Source of the DNA: Larix kaempferi
Taxonomy: Eukaryota > Streptophyta > Pinopsida > Pinales > Pinaceae
DNA length: 64,000 bases
NCBI GenBank assembly: GCA_027924585.1
Contig: BSBM01000068.1
Location: forward strand, 7,422,501-7,486,500
Direction: 5' to 3'
Shown: one piece after another, positions 35,555 through 47,011 of the stretch
Position numbering within the stretch: position 1 is the first letter of the stretch
How the letters are laid out: each line of letters begins with the position of its first letter
Translations under genes and position numbers: made by a program
Notes under the pieces: generated by a model
The model's input: only the letters and a program-made list of their open reading frames with translations
The model's database searches: none
Told to the model about the DNA's origin: nothing

Positions 35555-36075
35555 ATTTTTCTTTGTGATCGCAACATCTAGGAATTAATTTTTTTTATTG
35601 AAATTGTATTGCAAAATTGGAGGATGACTAATCGATTCGACTCCCTCAGTAGCCATTTTGAGAAGAAAACCCTAGTCAATTTTTTAAGGAAATAGTTTCC
35701 AAGATTACGTCATTCCATCTTTACATATTGAATTCGTTAGATGACGATCTTTATCTAAATGTTTCTCTACAATATTATTAATACAAGCAATATTGCAGTA
35801 TCATTCAATCTAGATTTATGCAATCCAGTATTACCATTCACTAATTTGAATCACCCTTTTTAAACATATTCTTATAATGGTAGAATGTGCTCAGTTTTAT
35901 TCCATAATCTTGTTACTATGCATTTTGATAGACATATATTATGTCAAATTTCATTGTAACTAAAGGTATCTTATTTATTTCTCCTTCTTTGTCAAAAGAA
36001 GCATTTGATGCTAAAGAATTGAATACAAAGTCTCTTATTAAAAAACACCAATTTCATTAAACTTGGACATATTAG
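35555..36075 (-). pseudogene. DUF7869-like gene, decayed copy 1 (upstream part)
   Basis: This is the part of copy 1 that lies beyond the copia insertion. It matches about 41720-42170 of copy 2: the stretch near 35760-35860 parallels the CTACAATTTTATTAATAGTAG region, and the one near 35995 parallels the GGAGCATTTGATGCCATAGAA region. Similarity stops at about 36075. The counterpart of 42170-43413, the N-terminal third of the gene, is missing and is replaced by tandem repeats. Confidence 0.65.
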
Positions 36076-36089
36076 GCAAATTTTGGACT

Positions 36090-36590
36090 AAGAAAGTGTG
36101 AATTTAGACTTTTAAAGTGTCAATATCAACCTTTCTAAAGTGAAAAATCATGTTCTAAAAGTGGCAGTATTGGCTTTGGAAAGTGTGTTTTTCTATTCGA
36201 ATAATGTATTTTTTGACTACTTATGAACTTTAAAATTGTAGTTTTTTGTTATAAAACTATGAATTTCAATTCAAAAAGTGTGAATTTCAAATAAAAAAAT
36301 GGAAATTTTGATTTGAAAAGTGTGAATTTCAAATTAAAAAATGCAAATTTTGATTTGAAAAGTGTGAATTTCAAATAAAAAAATGCAAGTTTTGATTTGA
36401 AAAGTATGAATTTCAAATAAAAAAATGCAAATTTTGATTTGAAAAGTGTAAATTTCAAATAAAAAAATGCAAATTTTCATTTGAAAAGTGTGAATTTCAA
36501 TTAAAAAAATGTAATTTCTGATTTGAAAAGTGTGAATTTCAAATAAAAAAATGCAGTTTTCATTTGTAAATGTTCAAAATTTTAAGGGGA
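36090..36590. repeat. 42 bp tandem repeats
   Basis: About seven units of 42 bp, each an AAAAGTGTGAATTTCAAATA half followed by an AAAAAATGCAAATTTTGATT half. Because 42 is divisible by three, the minus strand has an open frame of 14-residue repeats (KFTLFKSKFAFFYL). This is a by-product of the repeat, not a gene. The first 150 bp are related to 29140-29300. Confidence 0.85.
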
Positions 36591-36599
36591 AAAGTTCAA

Positions 36600-37620
36600 T
36601 GTTTAAAATATTCAGTCATTGTTTGAACAACAAGTCAATCGACTAAGTTATAACATATAAAAATGGTTTGTCCCGACTTTCGTTTTCTGACAAGAAGGAT
36701 CAACCGCCCCTTCTTTTCGTAGTTAATTGTGAACACCTTCATCCAACAATTCAGCTATATCCATAATTGAGAACACAAGAAGGATTGACTGACCCTTCTT
36801 GCAATGTCGAACTATTATGAAAATTATATTGGGAATAAGAAGGGTCAACCGACCCTTCAATTATGAGGAAATTGTAAAAATAGAACACCTTCGAACTTAT
36901 AACATAAAAAAATGGTTTGTGCATAATTCCATTTTCTGCCAAGAAGGAGCGGTCGCCCCTTCCTTTCGTAGTTAATTGTGAAAACCTTTATCCAACAATT
37001 CATCTATATCCATAATGGAGAACACAAGAAGGATCGACCGTCCCTTCTTGCTGTGTCGAACTATTATGAAAAGAATATTGGGAATAAGAAGGGTCGACCG
37101 ATCCTTCTTGCAGTGTTGAACTATTATGAAAATAATATTGGGAATAAGAAGGGTCAGCCAACCCTTCAATTACAAGGGAATTGTAAAAATAGAACACCTT
37201 GGAAGTTTTAACATATAAAAATGGTGTGTCCCGACTTCCGTTTTCCGACAAGAAGGATCAACCGCCCCTTCTTTTCGTTGTTAATTGTGAAAACCTTTAT
37301 CCATCAATTCAACTATATCCATAATGGATAACGTAAGAAGGATCGACCAACCCTTTTGGAAGTGTTGAACTATTATGAAAAGAATATTGGGAATAAGAAG
37401 GGTCGATCGACCCTTCATTTACGAGGGAATTGTAAAAATAGAACACCTTGGAGAAAGAGCGGCTGCTCTTTCTCTGAGAATATTTCCACTTGCCAACAAA
37501 GTCTTTGAAGCAAAACTTCTATAAATTTTGTTGTTAAAATGTTGATATCTAGTATCCCAGGGTGATGCGTGGAATGCTCATATTGTAACACGTGTCATAT
37601 TTGATTTGGCACATTGAGTA
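36600..37620. repeat. Palindrome-rich tandem repeats next to copy 1
   Basis: Three units of about 250-310 bp begin near AACATATAAAAATGG (36651, 36902, 37211). Within them a ~62 bp sub-unit recurs (AAGAAGGGTCGACCGACCC then AACTATTATGAAAA). Several sub-units contain perfect or near-perfect palindromes, for example GAAGGGTCGATCGACCCTTC at 37397-37416. The block ends with a GAGAAAGAGCGG-type inverted repeat (37452-37475) and the TGTTGATATCTAGTATCCCAG stretch. The same family lies at 43570-44423 and 55256-56140 in the TIR element, in the same position relative to the gene. Confidence 0.8.
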
Positions 37621-37629
37621 TAGAGAGGT

Positions 37630-39474
37630 TACTAATTTTTTTTATTATGGATTTGAAATTTATAAATATTTATTTTTCCAAAATTAGTAATGAAGACGGA
37701 TGGGACAAATGGGAACGATAATGATCACAGTATGGCGGGATATCATCTTTGTAGATTTTTCTAGAGTGATTGTACAATTATATAGAAGTTCGTGAGTCAA
37801 GGATGGAAATTGATAGCGTGTAGAACGTATTTGCTTCACTGGAACGTATTTGATAGGTTTGCTTGGAATTTACCCGTCAGTGTCTACATGCATGCATAAT
37901 TTACACCCGTCAAATCGTCATCCACCAAATTCACTTATCCGTCATAAATAAATACTAGTAAAATTACGATGATGTATGATGTATGGGAAGCTAATATATT
38001 TTTGATGGAGGAACCAAATGTACGAGGCCAAAATATTTGCTTCGTTTTCTCTTTCACTATTTCTCAACTAGCAGATTTCATTAGGAAACGATGTCCGCAC
38101 TTTACCTCACATGTCATATAAGCAACCTTCTTCCATTGACCATATTTTTATATCTAGATTAACTCCCTGTAATTATATTGAGGAACTGGTCTTTTTCCAT
38201 TGACAAGATTGATGTCTACAATGAGTTATATTTAGAAGTATATATTCAACAATCTTCTTCCATTGTCCATATTTCCATCTAGATTACTTTTCTGTAATTA
38301 TGTTGAGGAAGTTTCCTTTTGCCATTGACAAGATGTTTGTCTACAATGAGTTATATTCAGAAATATATATTCATCATTTGACCATATTCCTCTATAAAAT
38401 AATTCTCTCTAATTATATTGAAGCATATAGATAGATTTATTCAAAAGGTTGTGCACAACCATTCATTACAAAAAGGAGAGCCTGGGAGCATTAATAACTT
38501 TCCTAGTATGGCTCTATAAATTTAACAAGATGCAAAAAAAACATTCAAATTTTTCAAAATGGAGGTAACAACTCATCCAAGTAGGGATCTCTTCTACAAA
38601 AAATTATGTCGTTGAACAAAGGTTTCCTCAGCAATTCTCATGTCCACAGAGGGGGATTCCTGGCAATGGCTACAGTGTGACATCCTGGCCATATTCAAAA
38701 TTTCATCTTTTATAATATCCACTGTCCCCATAAGTTCAATCAAATTGCGTTTCAAATCATCAATTTTCGAGTCTTGACAGGTTAATTACTGAGAGATATA
38801 CCTCATGTCGTCGGCTGACTCTCTGTGCGATTTGATGCCCAAGCAGACTACCTCATAAACCTTTCGTAGGTGTTGTTTGATCTCTTCCACACTGGACCTT
38901 AGGAACGTCATTCTGTCTGCAAGGCCCACCATTGAACTGAGAGAAGAGGTCAGAGAAGGGGTTGAATCAATGAGATCTGCTCACGGTTTCAATTAAACCT
39001 TGGATCTGGTCACAGTTTGAAATAAAACTTCGATCCACCAACAGTTTCAATTGCAGGTTGCGATCTCAAAAGAGTGTTTAGGTAAATGAAATAGTTTTTT
39101 AATCCACCAATCGTATGATCCCTAGATTTCCTCCAAACTGTCTTATGAGCACGAGAGACTCTGCGACAACCGTAGGTTATATTCTCCTCTTCCTCCTAAC
39201 GATGGTGGTCCATAATGCTCGTCAAATTGAAGTTTACTTGTTGAAGTAATTGTAAATAAGTAACTTTACACATTTACGCGAATATCATTATAGTAGCATT
39301 ATACGAATACTATTCTATTTTTTTTTAAATAGAATCATTCTTTCTTTTTGTTTTTTTTTTTAAATAGAAATATTATTTCCTTTTGTTTTTTTTTTAAATA
39401 GAAGCATTATTTATTCTTAAATAGAATGAAATCTCATAAAAAGAATGAAAAGTGTTTTTATTTATTATCTTTTT
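37630..39474. other. Unclassified non-coding stretch with a local duplication
   Basis: AT-rich and without recognisable genes. At about 38135-38400 a ~125 bp unit is repeated a little over two times (TCTTCCATTG, CCATATTT, TAATTATATTGAGGAA, CTACAATGAGTTATATT). 39300-39480 is low-complexity T/A sequence just left of the TIR element. Confidence 0.6.
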
Positions 39475-39482
39475 TTAATTAA
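39475..39482. other. Target site duplication TTAATTAA, left
   Basis: TTAATTAA immediately before the left TIR; the same 8 bp follow the right TIR at 56332-56339. The motif is itself palindromic, so a 4 bp TTAA duplication with the rest belonging to the TIR cannot be excluded. Confidence 0.7.
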
Positions 39483-39558
39483 AGCCCTTCATTCTAGAAG
39501 GGCGGTATGAATATATAACCTTCAACCTGAAATTAAGTTCATCCCTTCAAATTTGATC
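39483..39558 (+). repeat. Left terminal inverted repeat of the DUF7869-like transposon
   Basis: Begins AGCCCTTCATTCTAGAAGGG, which is itself a small hairpin (CCCTTC/GAAGGG), then CGGTATGAATATATAACC, and ends near CAAATTTGATC. It is the reverse complement of 56256-56331 with six mismatches, no gap and an abrupt end of similarity at both sides. Confidence 0.88.
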
Positions 39559-39839
39559 CCCGTGCGCCACTAGTTTTCTTGTTTATTGAAAGGATTTTTT
39601 TTTTTTTAAGAAAAAAAAGAGAAACTTTGTATTTTATACTGGTAAAAAATATTACATCCGTATTATTTTCACATTGCACGTCTAAGACAAAAAATCCCAC
39701 ATAGAGATATTCCCATGTCTACTATCAACCTTGGAGACTGAACATAAAGCCCTACTGTTTGACATCAAAACGGTCGGCACAGAAAAGACCCAACCAAGTT
39801 GATAGACAGACTAGAAGGATTGCAACAAAATATAAATTG

Positions 39840-42800
39840 TTTTGGATAAGATTGCATCAAACGATATCCGAAGTAACATCCATCCCACTCTCAACACTAT
39901 GCCCCATATGCTCTCGTTGTTCCTTAACTGCTGCAAGGCCCTTCTTGTTTATTCTAATTTTTTCGCTTGTCCATCTTGCCTTGGTGACCATGCCCATATG
40001 ATGCTATTTACATCGATCATCATATTTTCTTTTGCAACAACAACCCATTGTTTCTTTCTATCTAAGCAGTTTTTGTACAAGACCTTCAGATCCTTCGATG
40101 CTCTTGCTGCCTTCCACCATTACACCTCTACTTTGTAAGACCCAACAATACTAGCATCTGAATCTTGATAAATATTACCAATCTCCCTACCCAACTAGAT
40201 TGCACAATATGGCTCTAGTGATTGCACAATGACCATTTGTCCCTTTACAAGATCCACTCTTGGAATGAATTCATCTCTAGGCTTGTTGCATACTGGTCCA
40301 ACATAGCAATCCTGCAAAGTAGGAACATTTTCCTTCAAATAGGCATCCATAATTTCATGTTTAGATCTTGTAGGTTCACTACTATGAATATCATGGCTTG
40401 TCGATGGCGAAAAGTTAGTTGATGACTGATCAACACTCTCGAAGGGGTTGTCCAAAGATTTATATACAGCCTCCCAATAATTTAACTTGGGATGCCAAAA
40501 TTGTTCACCTCCCTTCTCAATCCCTCGATTCCAGAATGAAATATATGTTTCTAATCCTTTTTTTTATTTCGTCAATGTCTGAAGGTCTTTTTTATTGTAG
40601 ATTTAATAACCTAGGTTGTCCCACCAGCAAGTTTGCACTACCATCTAGCAATGACCTCCAGAGATGAATAGGAGACGACCAAGCTTCATCCCGAACTGAT
40701 TCCCTCCATTGCATGACTGGAATTTCATCTATGAGCTAAAATTTAAAAAAATAGCATTTTTTGATACCGATGATCTTGGCCTTTACATCCAAAAGGTGGG
40801 GTTTCACAAAACTCTTAAAATCGTAATGTTCATCAATTAGATAAGGGACATAGAAGTTTTGATCTTCACATGTCCTATACGTATCCATAATTTCCGAGAG
40901 TGAAAATATATCCTTGCGCATTCACTTTACTGATAACCTGCCATAAGTTCCATCTATGTCTTGATGGGTGTGTCCGAATGGGAGTAATAAAACTTCAACT
41001 ATCTCGAACACTCTCCTTGCTATTAAAAGAGATAAAAATGCAAATACAAAGTGGTTTTTGTTATCTCCTGAACAATTATCCATTTGCAACAACAATATGG
41101 GTGGTAGTTTTCTATTTGGCATGCATTGATTAATACCATCAACACACAATACATCATCTTGCATTACATCTTGTTTGTATATCAAACACTTTTCATATGA
41201 GTTTGATTGCAATAGAGCATCATGCAATTGATGCTTAGATGTTCCACGTTTGTAGAGCAAATCACCATATTTATCAACCACTAGTTCTTCAAGAGACTTC
41301 AATCATTTAGCGAGGGATGTCACAGTGAAATTCAATCCCATCTCTAAAAATGAGAGGCTAAAATAGCCAAAACCCCCAATATTGTTCCCATGAGTCAACA
41401 TTCCAGTCAATGACATGGGAAGATTCATAACATTACTAAAAGATTTTTCCTTCTTACCCATCCTTGGAATGGAAGTCTTTGACTTATCCATTTTGTCATG
41501 AACAATACTCAGAAAAGTCTTTGGATTTTTTTGTGAAGCTAATCTGTTAGAATAATATACTTGGCGATAACTTGCGATATATTTATTATGAGTTGCTTTT
41601 TTCTCGCAACCTTTCCACTTCAGTTGGATTAGTGGTCCCCTTAACCCTATCTTGTATTGTAATGCACTCATTACACCTTGCAAAGGAGTTTGATTTAGAA
41701 ATTTTAACATCTCAAAAATCTTCTCTCATCACCTTGCTAAAGGAGGATTGTGATACTGGAGGCAAACCGATTCTTTCGATTTCATCATTAGCCATTTTTC
41801 GCAGCAAACCATGGGACATATTAGATGGCAATAAATTCAAGTTTGTCCTTATTCCATCTTCACTGATTAGTCATGTAAGATGTGGATATTTGTCTGAATT
41901 CTCTTCTACAATTTTATTAATAGTAGCTACCAGTGCAGTAGTGTTCGTCCTAGATTTTTCCAAGCTACTATTTCCATGCACAGCTCTCACATCACCATTC
42001 AAGAACATGCTTTTATAATTGTAGAAAGTGCTCCTTTTTATCCCATACATTTTGACAGACGTCTATTGTGTCTAACCTCATTGTAAGCATGCTTCTTTTT
42101 CTGTCATCTCCTTCTTTGGCCATAGGAGCATTTGATGCCATAGAATTTATAACATACTGTCTTCTCGAATTTCCATTCATACTATCAAATTTATTCACAC
42201 ATTCAACTATAGATTGAAGTGAAAGTTTTGATATACAAATATTTGAGCAACAATTTTCCATGACAATTTTTGAAAGGAATGCACCTCGATCAATTCCAAG
42301 CTTGTAAGGTACCGATCTTGAATTTCTTTCGGATATTTTAGTTCTAGCTTTCCACTTTACGAAATTGTATGGCCTTGTTCCATTACCTTTAACATCTGTA
42401 TATTCACAATAGGGAGTACGTGGAAGGACCATCTATAAAGGACATTCTTCAAAAATATTCCAAAATTTGACCATATCTTCGTATGTTTTCTTTTTTAGTA
42501 TAACATCCAAAGGAACATCATCGAGGTCAAGCAAATTGTTTACATGCCATCTTATAAGAGAACCTTCAAATACACCACAATCCTCGTAATTGCAGAAGAC
42601 TTTATGAACTAAAATACCAAACTCACCAGCATCTAGTGCTTTGAATTGTACAATGTCTCCCTCAAAAATAGTTTACACTATTCCCCAAGCAACATACTAT
42701 GGCTTTAAATAACATTGATGTGTCAAATTAACTTTCTCTCCCACAAAACTGACATTGTGATTTTCTCTTAATACTTTCAAAGTAGATTCAAATTGATTAT

Positions 42801-43413
42801 TGTTGAAATTGCTTTCAACATAAAGCAATGTTTATGTATTAAAATCTATGATTCTTTTAATCAGCCATACAACAAAACCTCCACAGCTCAACTCTGGACA
42901 ACATGCCATACAATAAAACACCACTTCATCCACCAGAATACCAAAGGAGAAGTCACCCAAAAATTTCTTCCCAACAAAATCACTCCCACTCATATTTGTT
43001 ACAAAACCTATGGAAATGCAATCCTTGCTTTCTGAACACTTATGTAACAACTTAACTTTTTTCATAATAAAAGAAGATTTATTATCAATTGTTATTATAT
43101 GTGCTACACTCGGTGAAGTAGAAGTTGCTATATCATTCACCTCATTCTCGTGAAGAGCAAACCCAATGTGGTTAATGATCTCAGATATAGGCCATTGAAT
43201 ATAACCACCAACAGCCTCTAACAATGTATCTGCACCTTCTGATGGATAGGGAAATGGAAGACTTGAATTTAAAGTCTTGGTAACATTTACAATGATACAT
43301 CCATCATGAATTTTGATATTATGCAATATTTTTCTTTCTAGAAAAGAGATTCCTTCAACAACTTTCAATCCATTCAAAAGCAGGTCCACATGTTGTTGAG
43401 TACCAAAATCCAT
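39840..43413 (-). pseudogene. DUF7869-like putative transposase gene, copy 2
   Basis: Minus strand, in several open pieces: 43413-42832, about 42790-42440, 42432-42013, 41710-41303, 41302-40922, 40921-40736, 40455-40195, and a tail to about 39840. The best conserved part lies near 41100-40960: LLLQMDNCSGDNKNHFVFAF followed by LPFGHTHQDID. This D-N...H-T-H-x-D-I-D signature is that of the proteins annotated as DUF7869, whose function is unproven; an RNase H-fold transposase is a plausible reading. Downstream pieces (DFKSFVKPHLLD, VGPVCNKPRDEF, DLVKGQMVIVQ) complete the C-terminus. Stops and frameshifts lie between the pieces; some gaps could be introns. The start at 43413 (MDFGTQQ) is the first Met of the outermost piece and is uncertain. 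Confidence 0.72.
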
Positions 43414-43569
43414 TTCATAAACGATATCTGAAATATAAAATAAGAGGACACATTGTTCAGAACCAAAATCTAGTTCAGAAGCGATTTATGAAATATAAAA
43501 TAATAGGATCACATTAAAAATCATATTTATTTTAAGCAAAGAATAATTTTTCCACTAGTATATATTATC

Positions 43570-44423
43570 AAACAAGTCAATTAGAAGGGTTGTGTCGATC
43601 CGATGCAAGGAAGAAAGAAGGATTGACCGACCCTTCTTGCATTATAGAACTATTATGAATATAATGTTGGGCAGAAGAAGGGTCGGTTGCCTCTTCATTT
43701 ATGAGGGAATTGTAAAAATATTCAACCTACAAAGGCTAAGATGTCAATTCATCTATATCTTAATTGGTGAAGACCGGAAGAATACCGAGCACAAGAAGGG
43801 TCGGCCGACCCTTCATTTATGATAGAAGTGTACAAACCGGACATCACCTAAGTTATAACATATACAAATTGTTTGTCCTGACTTCCATTTTCTGACAAGA
43901 AGGATTAGACGCCCCTTCGTTTAGTAGATAATTGTGAAAACATCTATCTAGCAATTGAACGATATCCAGAATGGATAACACAAGAAGGATAGACTGCCCC
44001 TTCTTGCAGTCTCAAACTATAACGAAAAGAATATTGGGAAGAAGAAGGGTCGGCCACCCCTTCTTTTACGAGGGAATTGTAAAACTAGAACTTGGAGAAA
44101 GAGCGGCCGCTCTTTCTCTGTGGATATTTCCACTTTCCATCAAAATGTGTGAAGCAATGTTCCTATGAAATTTGTGTTTAGAGTGCCTATATCTACTTTC
44201 ACCACTCCTAAAATCTCTTCCCTGGAGGAAGGAGCATACGCTCTTTCTCCTCAGCATCTACTTCCAACACCCCAAAATAGAACAACCTGACGAAAGAGAG
44301 ACCTCTCTTTCTCTGACAAAATTTCGACTTGCCAGCAAACTTTTTGTAGCAAAATGTCTATAAATTTTGTTGATAAAATGTCGATATCTAGTTTTCCAGG
44401 GGGACACATGGAATGCTCAGATT
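43570..44423. repeat. Palindrome-rich subterminal repeats, inner part
   Basis: Copies of the same repeat family as 36600-37620. Perfect palindromes include GAAGGGTCGGCCGACCCTTC at 43795-43814 and a 24 bp one at 44095-44118 (half-site GAGAAAGAGCGG). A GAAAGAGAG/CTCTCTTTC stem with a 2 bp loop lies at about 44293-44312. The block lies just upstream of the transposase-like gene and is interrupted at 44424 by the copia element; it continues at 55256. Confidence 0.8.
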
Positions 44424-44786
44424 TGTTAGTTTTTCACTATTTAATTCAATATGATCTAGGATCTTATCTAAGAGAATAACATGCACGGCAAATCAAACAA
44501 AAGAGACAAGAGACACAAAGAGTTTCATCGGGGAAACCATAAAGGAGAAAACCCCGCAACTTCCTCAGAGATAGAATGAGCAACAATACAAAACCCGAAA
44601 ATATAGAAATGGTTTTCAGCAGCTTCTCTCTTCTTCACTTGTGCAAAATTATCCTCTCTCTCACTAATGCGCAAATGAGTGAGTGAGTGAATGTGTAAAT
44701 AGAGAGGAGCACCCTCTCTATTTATACTTTACTTCCACTTGAATTTTACCCCAACTGGGCCGACTTATCCTAGGAGAGTCTAATAC
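44424..44786 (-). repeat. 3' LTR of the copia element, outer segment
   Basis: Matches 54718-55080 of the other LTR, starting TGTTAGTTTTTCAC. It breaks off after AATAC (44782-44786), where the chromovirus is inserted. It includes a TATAAATAG box on the minus strand (44718-44726) within a 12 bp inverted repeat (44696-44724). Confidence 0.9.
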
Positions 44787-45173
44787 CGTGAAGAACCTGC
44801 AATAATTAATTAATGGAAATAAACAATATAGTAGAAATAAGAGAACTCAGAATCACTTTTATATTGATCGCAGGCCACTTCGAGGGGGCAACCTCCTTTG
44901 AGCAAGCTCAATACAAATAACTTCACGGTGCCTTCAATGACCTCAACACACACTGATATACTAAGTCTATGCCCAATACTATGAGTCAAAACCATGGGAC
45001 ATATAATACTACGGGACGACTTACAAAGCATATGCGTCTAATACTATGGGTCAATACCATGGGCTAATATAAAATATGGATCAACAAATACTACGAGACG
45101 ACTTACAAAGCATATGCGTCCAACAACAATATACTAACAAAGTAAAGAGAAGGGTTGACACGGGTTCCTAACA
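44787..45173 (-). repeat. 3' LTR of the chromovirus derivative
   Basis: 387 bp, the same length as 48746-49132 and nearly identical by eye. It contains repeated ACTACGRGACGACTTACAAA motifs. The outer terminus has changed from TG to CG. Confidence 0.9.
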
Positions 45174-45186
45174 TCCCCTCTCCCTT
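45174..45186 (-). other. Polypurine tract of the chromovirus derivative
   Basis: AAGGGAGAGGGGA on the minus strand, directly next to the 3' LTR. Confidence 0.85.
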
Positions 45187-45199
45187 AGAAAAATCTTTG

Positions 45200-45850
45200 T
45201 CCTCAAAGCTTTGGTTGGGGAAATTGATGCAGAATCTGAATGAGTGGTTCCCCGGTAGCATCATCGAGTTGCATTTCGGGCCACTGACACCTTTGGAGTT
45301 TCAAGGAGGATTGCTTGGAAGGTTGTAGATGAAGAAGAACCATATCGATTGCGTGAAAAGTGTGCTCAGAATGGTGCTAATTAGCTTGTTGTTGCAGTTG
45401 AATTCTGGCCATGTGAAGATTGTCCTACATAATGAGAAGAATTTGATTGCGGTTTCGAAGAATCGAGTCAATTGCTTGAACTGGGGAGCTGCTAAGGGTG
45501 TATGGAAGAAGAACTGGCAGTGTCTTTCCATAGACTGCTTCATATGGTATGCTTGTAGATGTGGTATTGTACCACTAGAGTGCTTCTAAGAAATCCATAG
45601 AAATAGTTGGCGAAATCTATTTAGGGATGGGAAATGGTTTGAGTAGTCTCGAAAGGAGTGGCGTTTCACCCTTGTTGACCTAGAAAGTATCACAGTCAGC
45701 TACCATCTGTTGAATTGTCATTTTCAGTCCCTGCTAAAAGAAGTTACATTGTTCCCGGTCATACATTTTGAAGAACCCAGAGTGCCCTGCTGATGAAGAA
45801 GCATGGATTTCATAGAAGAGATAGCCATGTTGAACATATTGCAACCAATT
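45200..45850 (-). pseudogene. Integrase remnant of the chromovirus, core deleted
   Basis: Minus strand. The zinc-binding region near 45800-45690 is recognisable (SSAGHSGFFKMYDREQCNFF and a following C-D-T-x motif). It runs to a SPTISMDFLEAL stretch, the start of the catalytic core, and then jumps to WYNTT...PYEAVYGKTLP from the end of the core. Roughly 120 residues with the second Asp and the Glu are absent. The C-terminal part (RNRNQILLIMQDNL-like, then MVLLHLQPSKQSS) continues with stops towards the 3' LTR. No integrase activity is possible. Confidence 0.75.
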
Positions 45851-45958
45851 TGGAACAAGCAGAGAAATAGCTGTAAGAGAAACTGGGTCATTAATTGTGC
45901 GAGAAGGAGCATATGCCACCATATTGTCCTTACCCCTATTGTAAGCGATCGCATAGGG

Positions 45959-46969
45959 CTAACTCATGAGTTGGATAACCCATTTCAGGTGTGTTGGGGA
46001 GGAGACCCATTGTTCCAGGGAATTTTCCAGACCCTGGAGATCAGTCTTGATGCATAAATAATTCCCTAATAGGTATGGCTGCCACTTCTGTATTGCATGC
46101 AAAATAGCCATCATTTCCTGCTGAGAGGTAGATGTGACTAAATTCTTACCACAAAGGTCTCTTGAAGGTAACAAGCTCATTGGTTCAGCAAAGACACCTG
46201 CATATCTATCCAAGGAAGTAGTGGATACTGTTGATGGGTGCATCTGAATGGAATGGAGCTGAGCGATGACACCATGTGAATTCTTCTTAAGGATTTTTTC
46301 CAGGTGATGTGAACTAATGATGCAGAGAGACCCTGGTTGTAAGCCCATAAATTTGTGTTGTGCTCCATTGACTGAAAACTGCATCCAAAGTTCAGCAAAA
46401 TCCCATAAGATGGGGCCAAGTGTGCATAACCATTGAACGCCCAAAACCACATCACATCTTCCTAAGGACAAGGCAAACATGTTAGAGCATAGGTTATAAT
46501 CTTCCATAGAGATACGCACATTGTGACACTTCCCCTTGCAAGGTAAGGTGCCCCCATTGGCAACCATAACTTCAAAGTGGGAGCAAGGATGGACAAAACA
46601 ATCAGCCTGTTTGGCAATCCGAGGGTCAATGAAGTTATGAGTGCTACCAGAATCAATGAGTATGGTAAGAGGGAGCTTCTTGAAGTATCCCCTAACCCGC
46701 ATTGTTTGTGGGGTGGTGATGTTGGTTACAGCATGGAGATAGATCTCGGGTGGGTCATCTTGAGATGGGGTGTCAACAGGTGAGTGCTGAATGTCAACCT
46801 GATCATCTACTGTATCTAGAGCTTCTTCACCAAGTTCAGAGGTAGGTGGAGAATCCACTTCCAAGAGATAGATCTTTTGTTGAACACATCTATGTCCCCG
46901 AGTGAATTTCTCATCACAATTATAACAAAGCCCTTTTTCTCGGCGTGCCTGCATCTTTGTTTCAGACAA
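45959..46969 (-). CDS. Protease-RNase H fusion ORF of the chromovirus derivative
   Basis: An uninterrupted 336-codon frame on the minus strand. The order is zinc knuckle (CYNCDEKFTRGHRC, residues ~15-28), an acidic linker, and an aspartic protease with an intact LIDSGSTHNFIDPR site (residues ~105-118). A short region to LDRYAGVFAEP is followed directly by RNase H (QQEMMAILHAIQKWQPYLLG, then IKTDLQGLENSLEQW). The whole RT, normally about 250 residues, is missing without breaking the frame. The junction falls near residues 270-280, at a S-R motif that both flanking domains share, which hints at deletion by short homology. It ends at a stop at 45959 while RNase H similarity continues for ~30 codons. 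Probably not functional, but remarkably open. Confidence 0.8.
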   Translation of the reverse strand: MSETKMQARREKGLCYNCDEKFTRGHRCVQQKIYLLEVDSPPTSELGEEALDTVDDQVDIQHSPVDTPSQDDPPEIYLHAVTNITTPQTMRVRGYFKKLPLTILIDSGSTHNFIDPRIAKQADCFVHPCSHFEVMVANGGTLPCKGKCHNVRISMEDYNLCSNMFALSLGRCDVVLGVQWLCTLGPILWDFAELWMQFSVNGAQHKFMGLQPGSLCIISSHHLEKILKKNSHGVIAQLHSIQMHPSTVSTTSLDRYAGVFAEPMSLLPSRDLCGKNLVTSTSQQEMMAILHAIQKWQPYLLGNYLCIKTDLQGLENSLEQWVSSPTHLKWVIQLMS

Positions 46970-47011
46970 ATGCTTGATAGGAGTTGGTCGAGGAGCAGGC
47001 GTGATGGGAGG

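Noticed and set aside
36249-36458. 14-residue repeat protein on the minus strand
   Set aside because: The 42 bp repeat length is a multiple of three, which keeps the frame open without selection.
36090-36590. CRISPR-like array
   Set aside because: The 42 bp units are contiguous, with no unique spacers, and the DNA is plant nuclear.
44066-44257. 63-codon minus frame over the palindromes
   Set aside because: It only translates the palindromic repeats.
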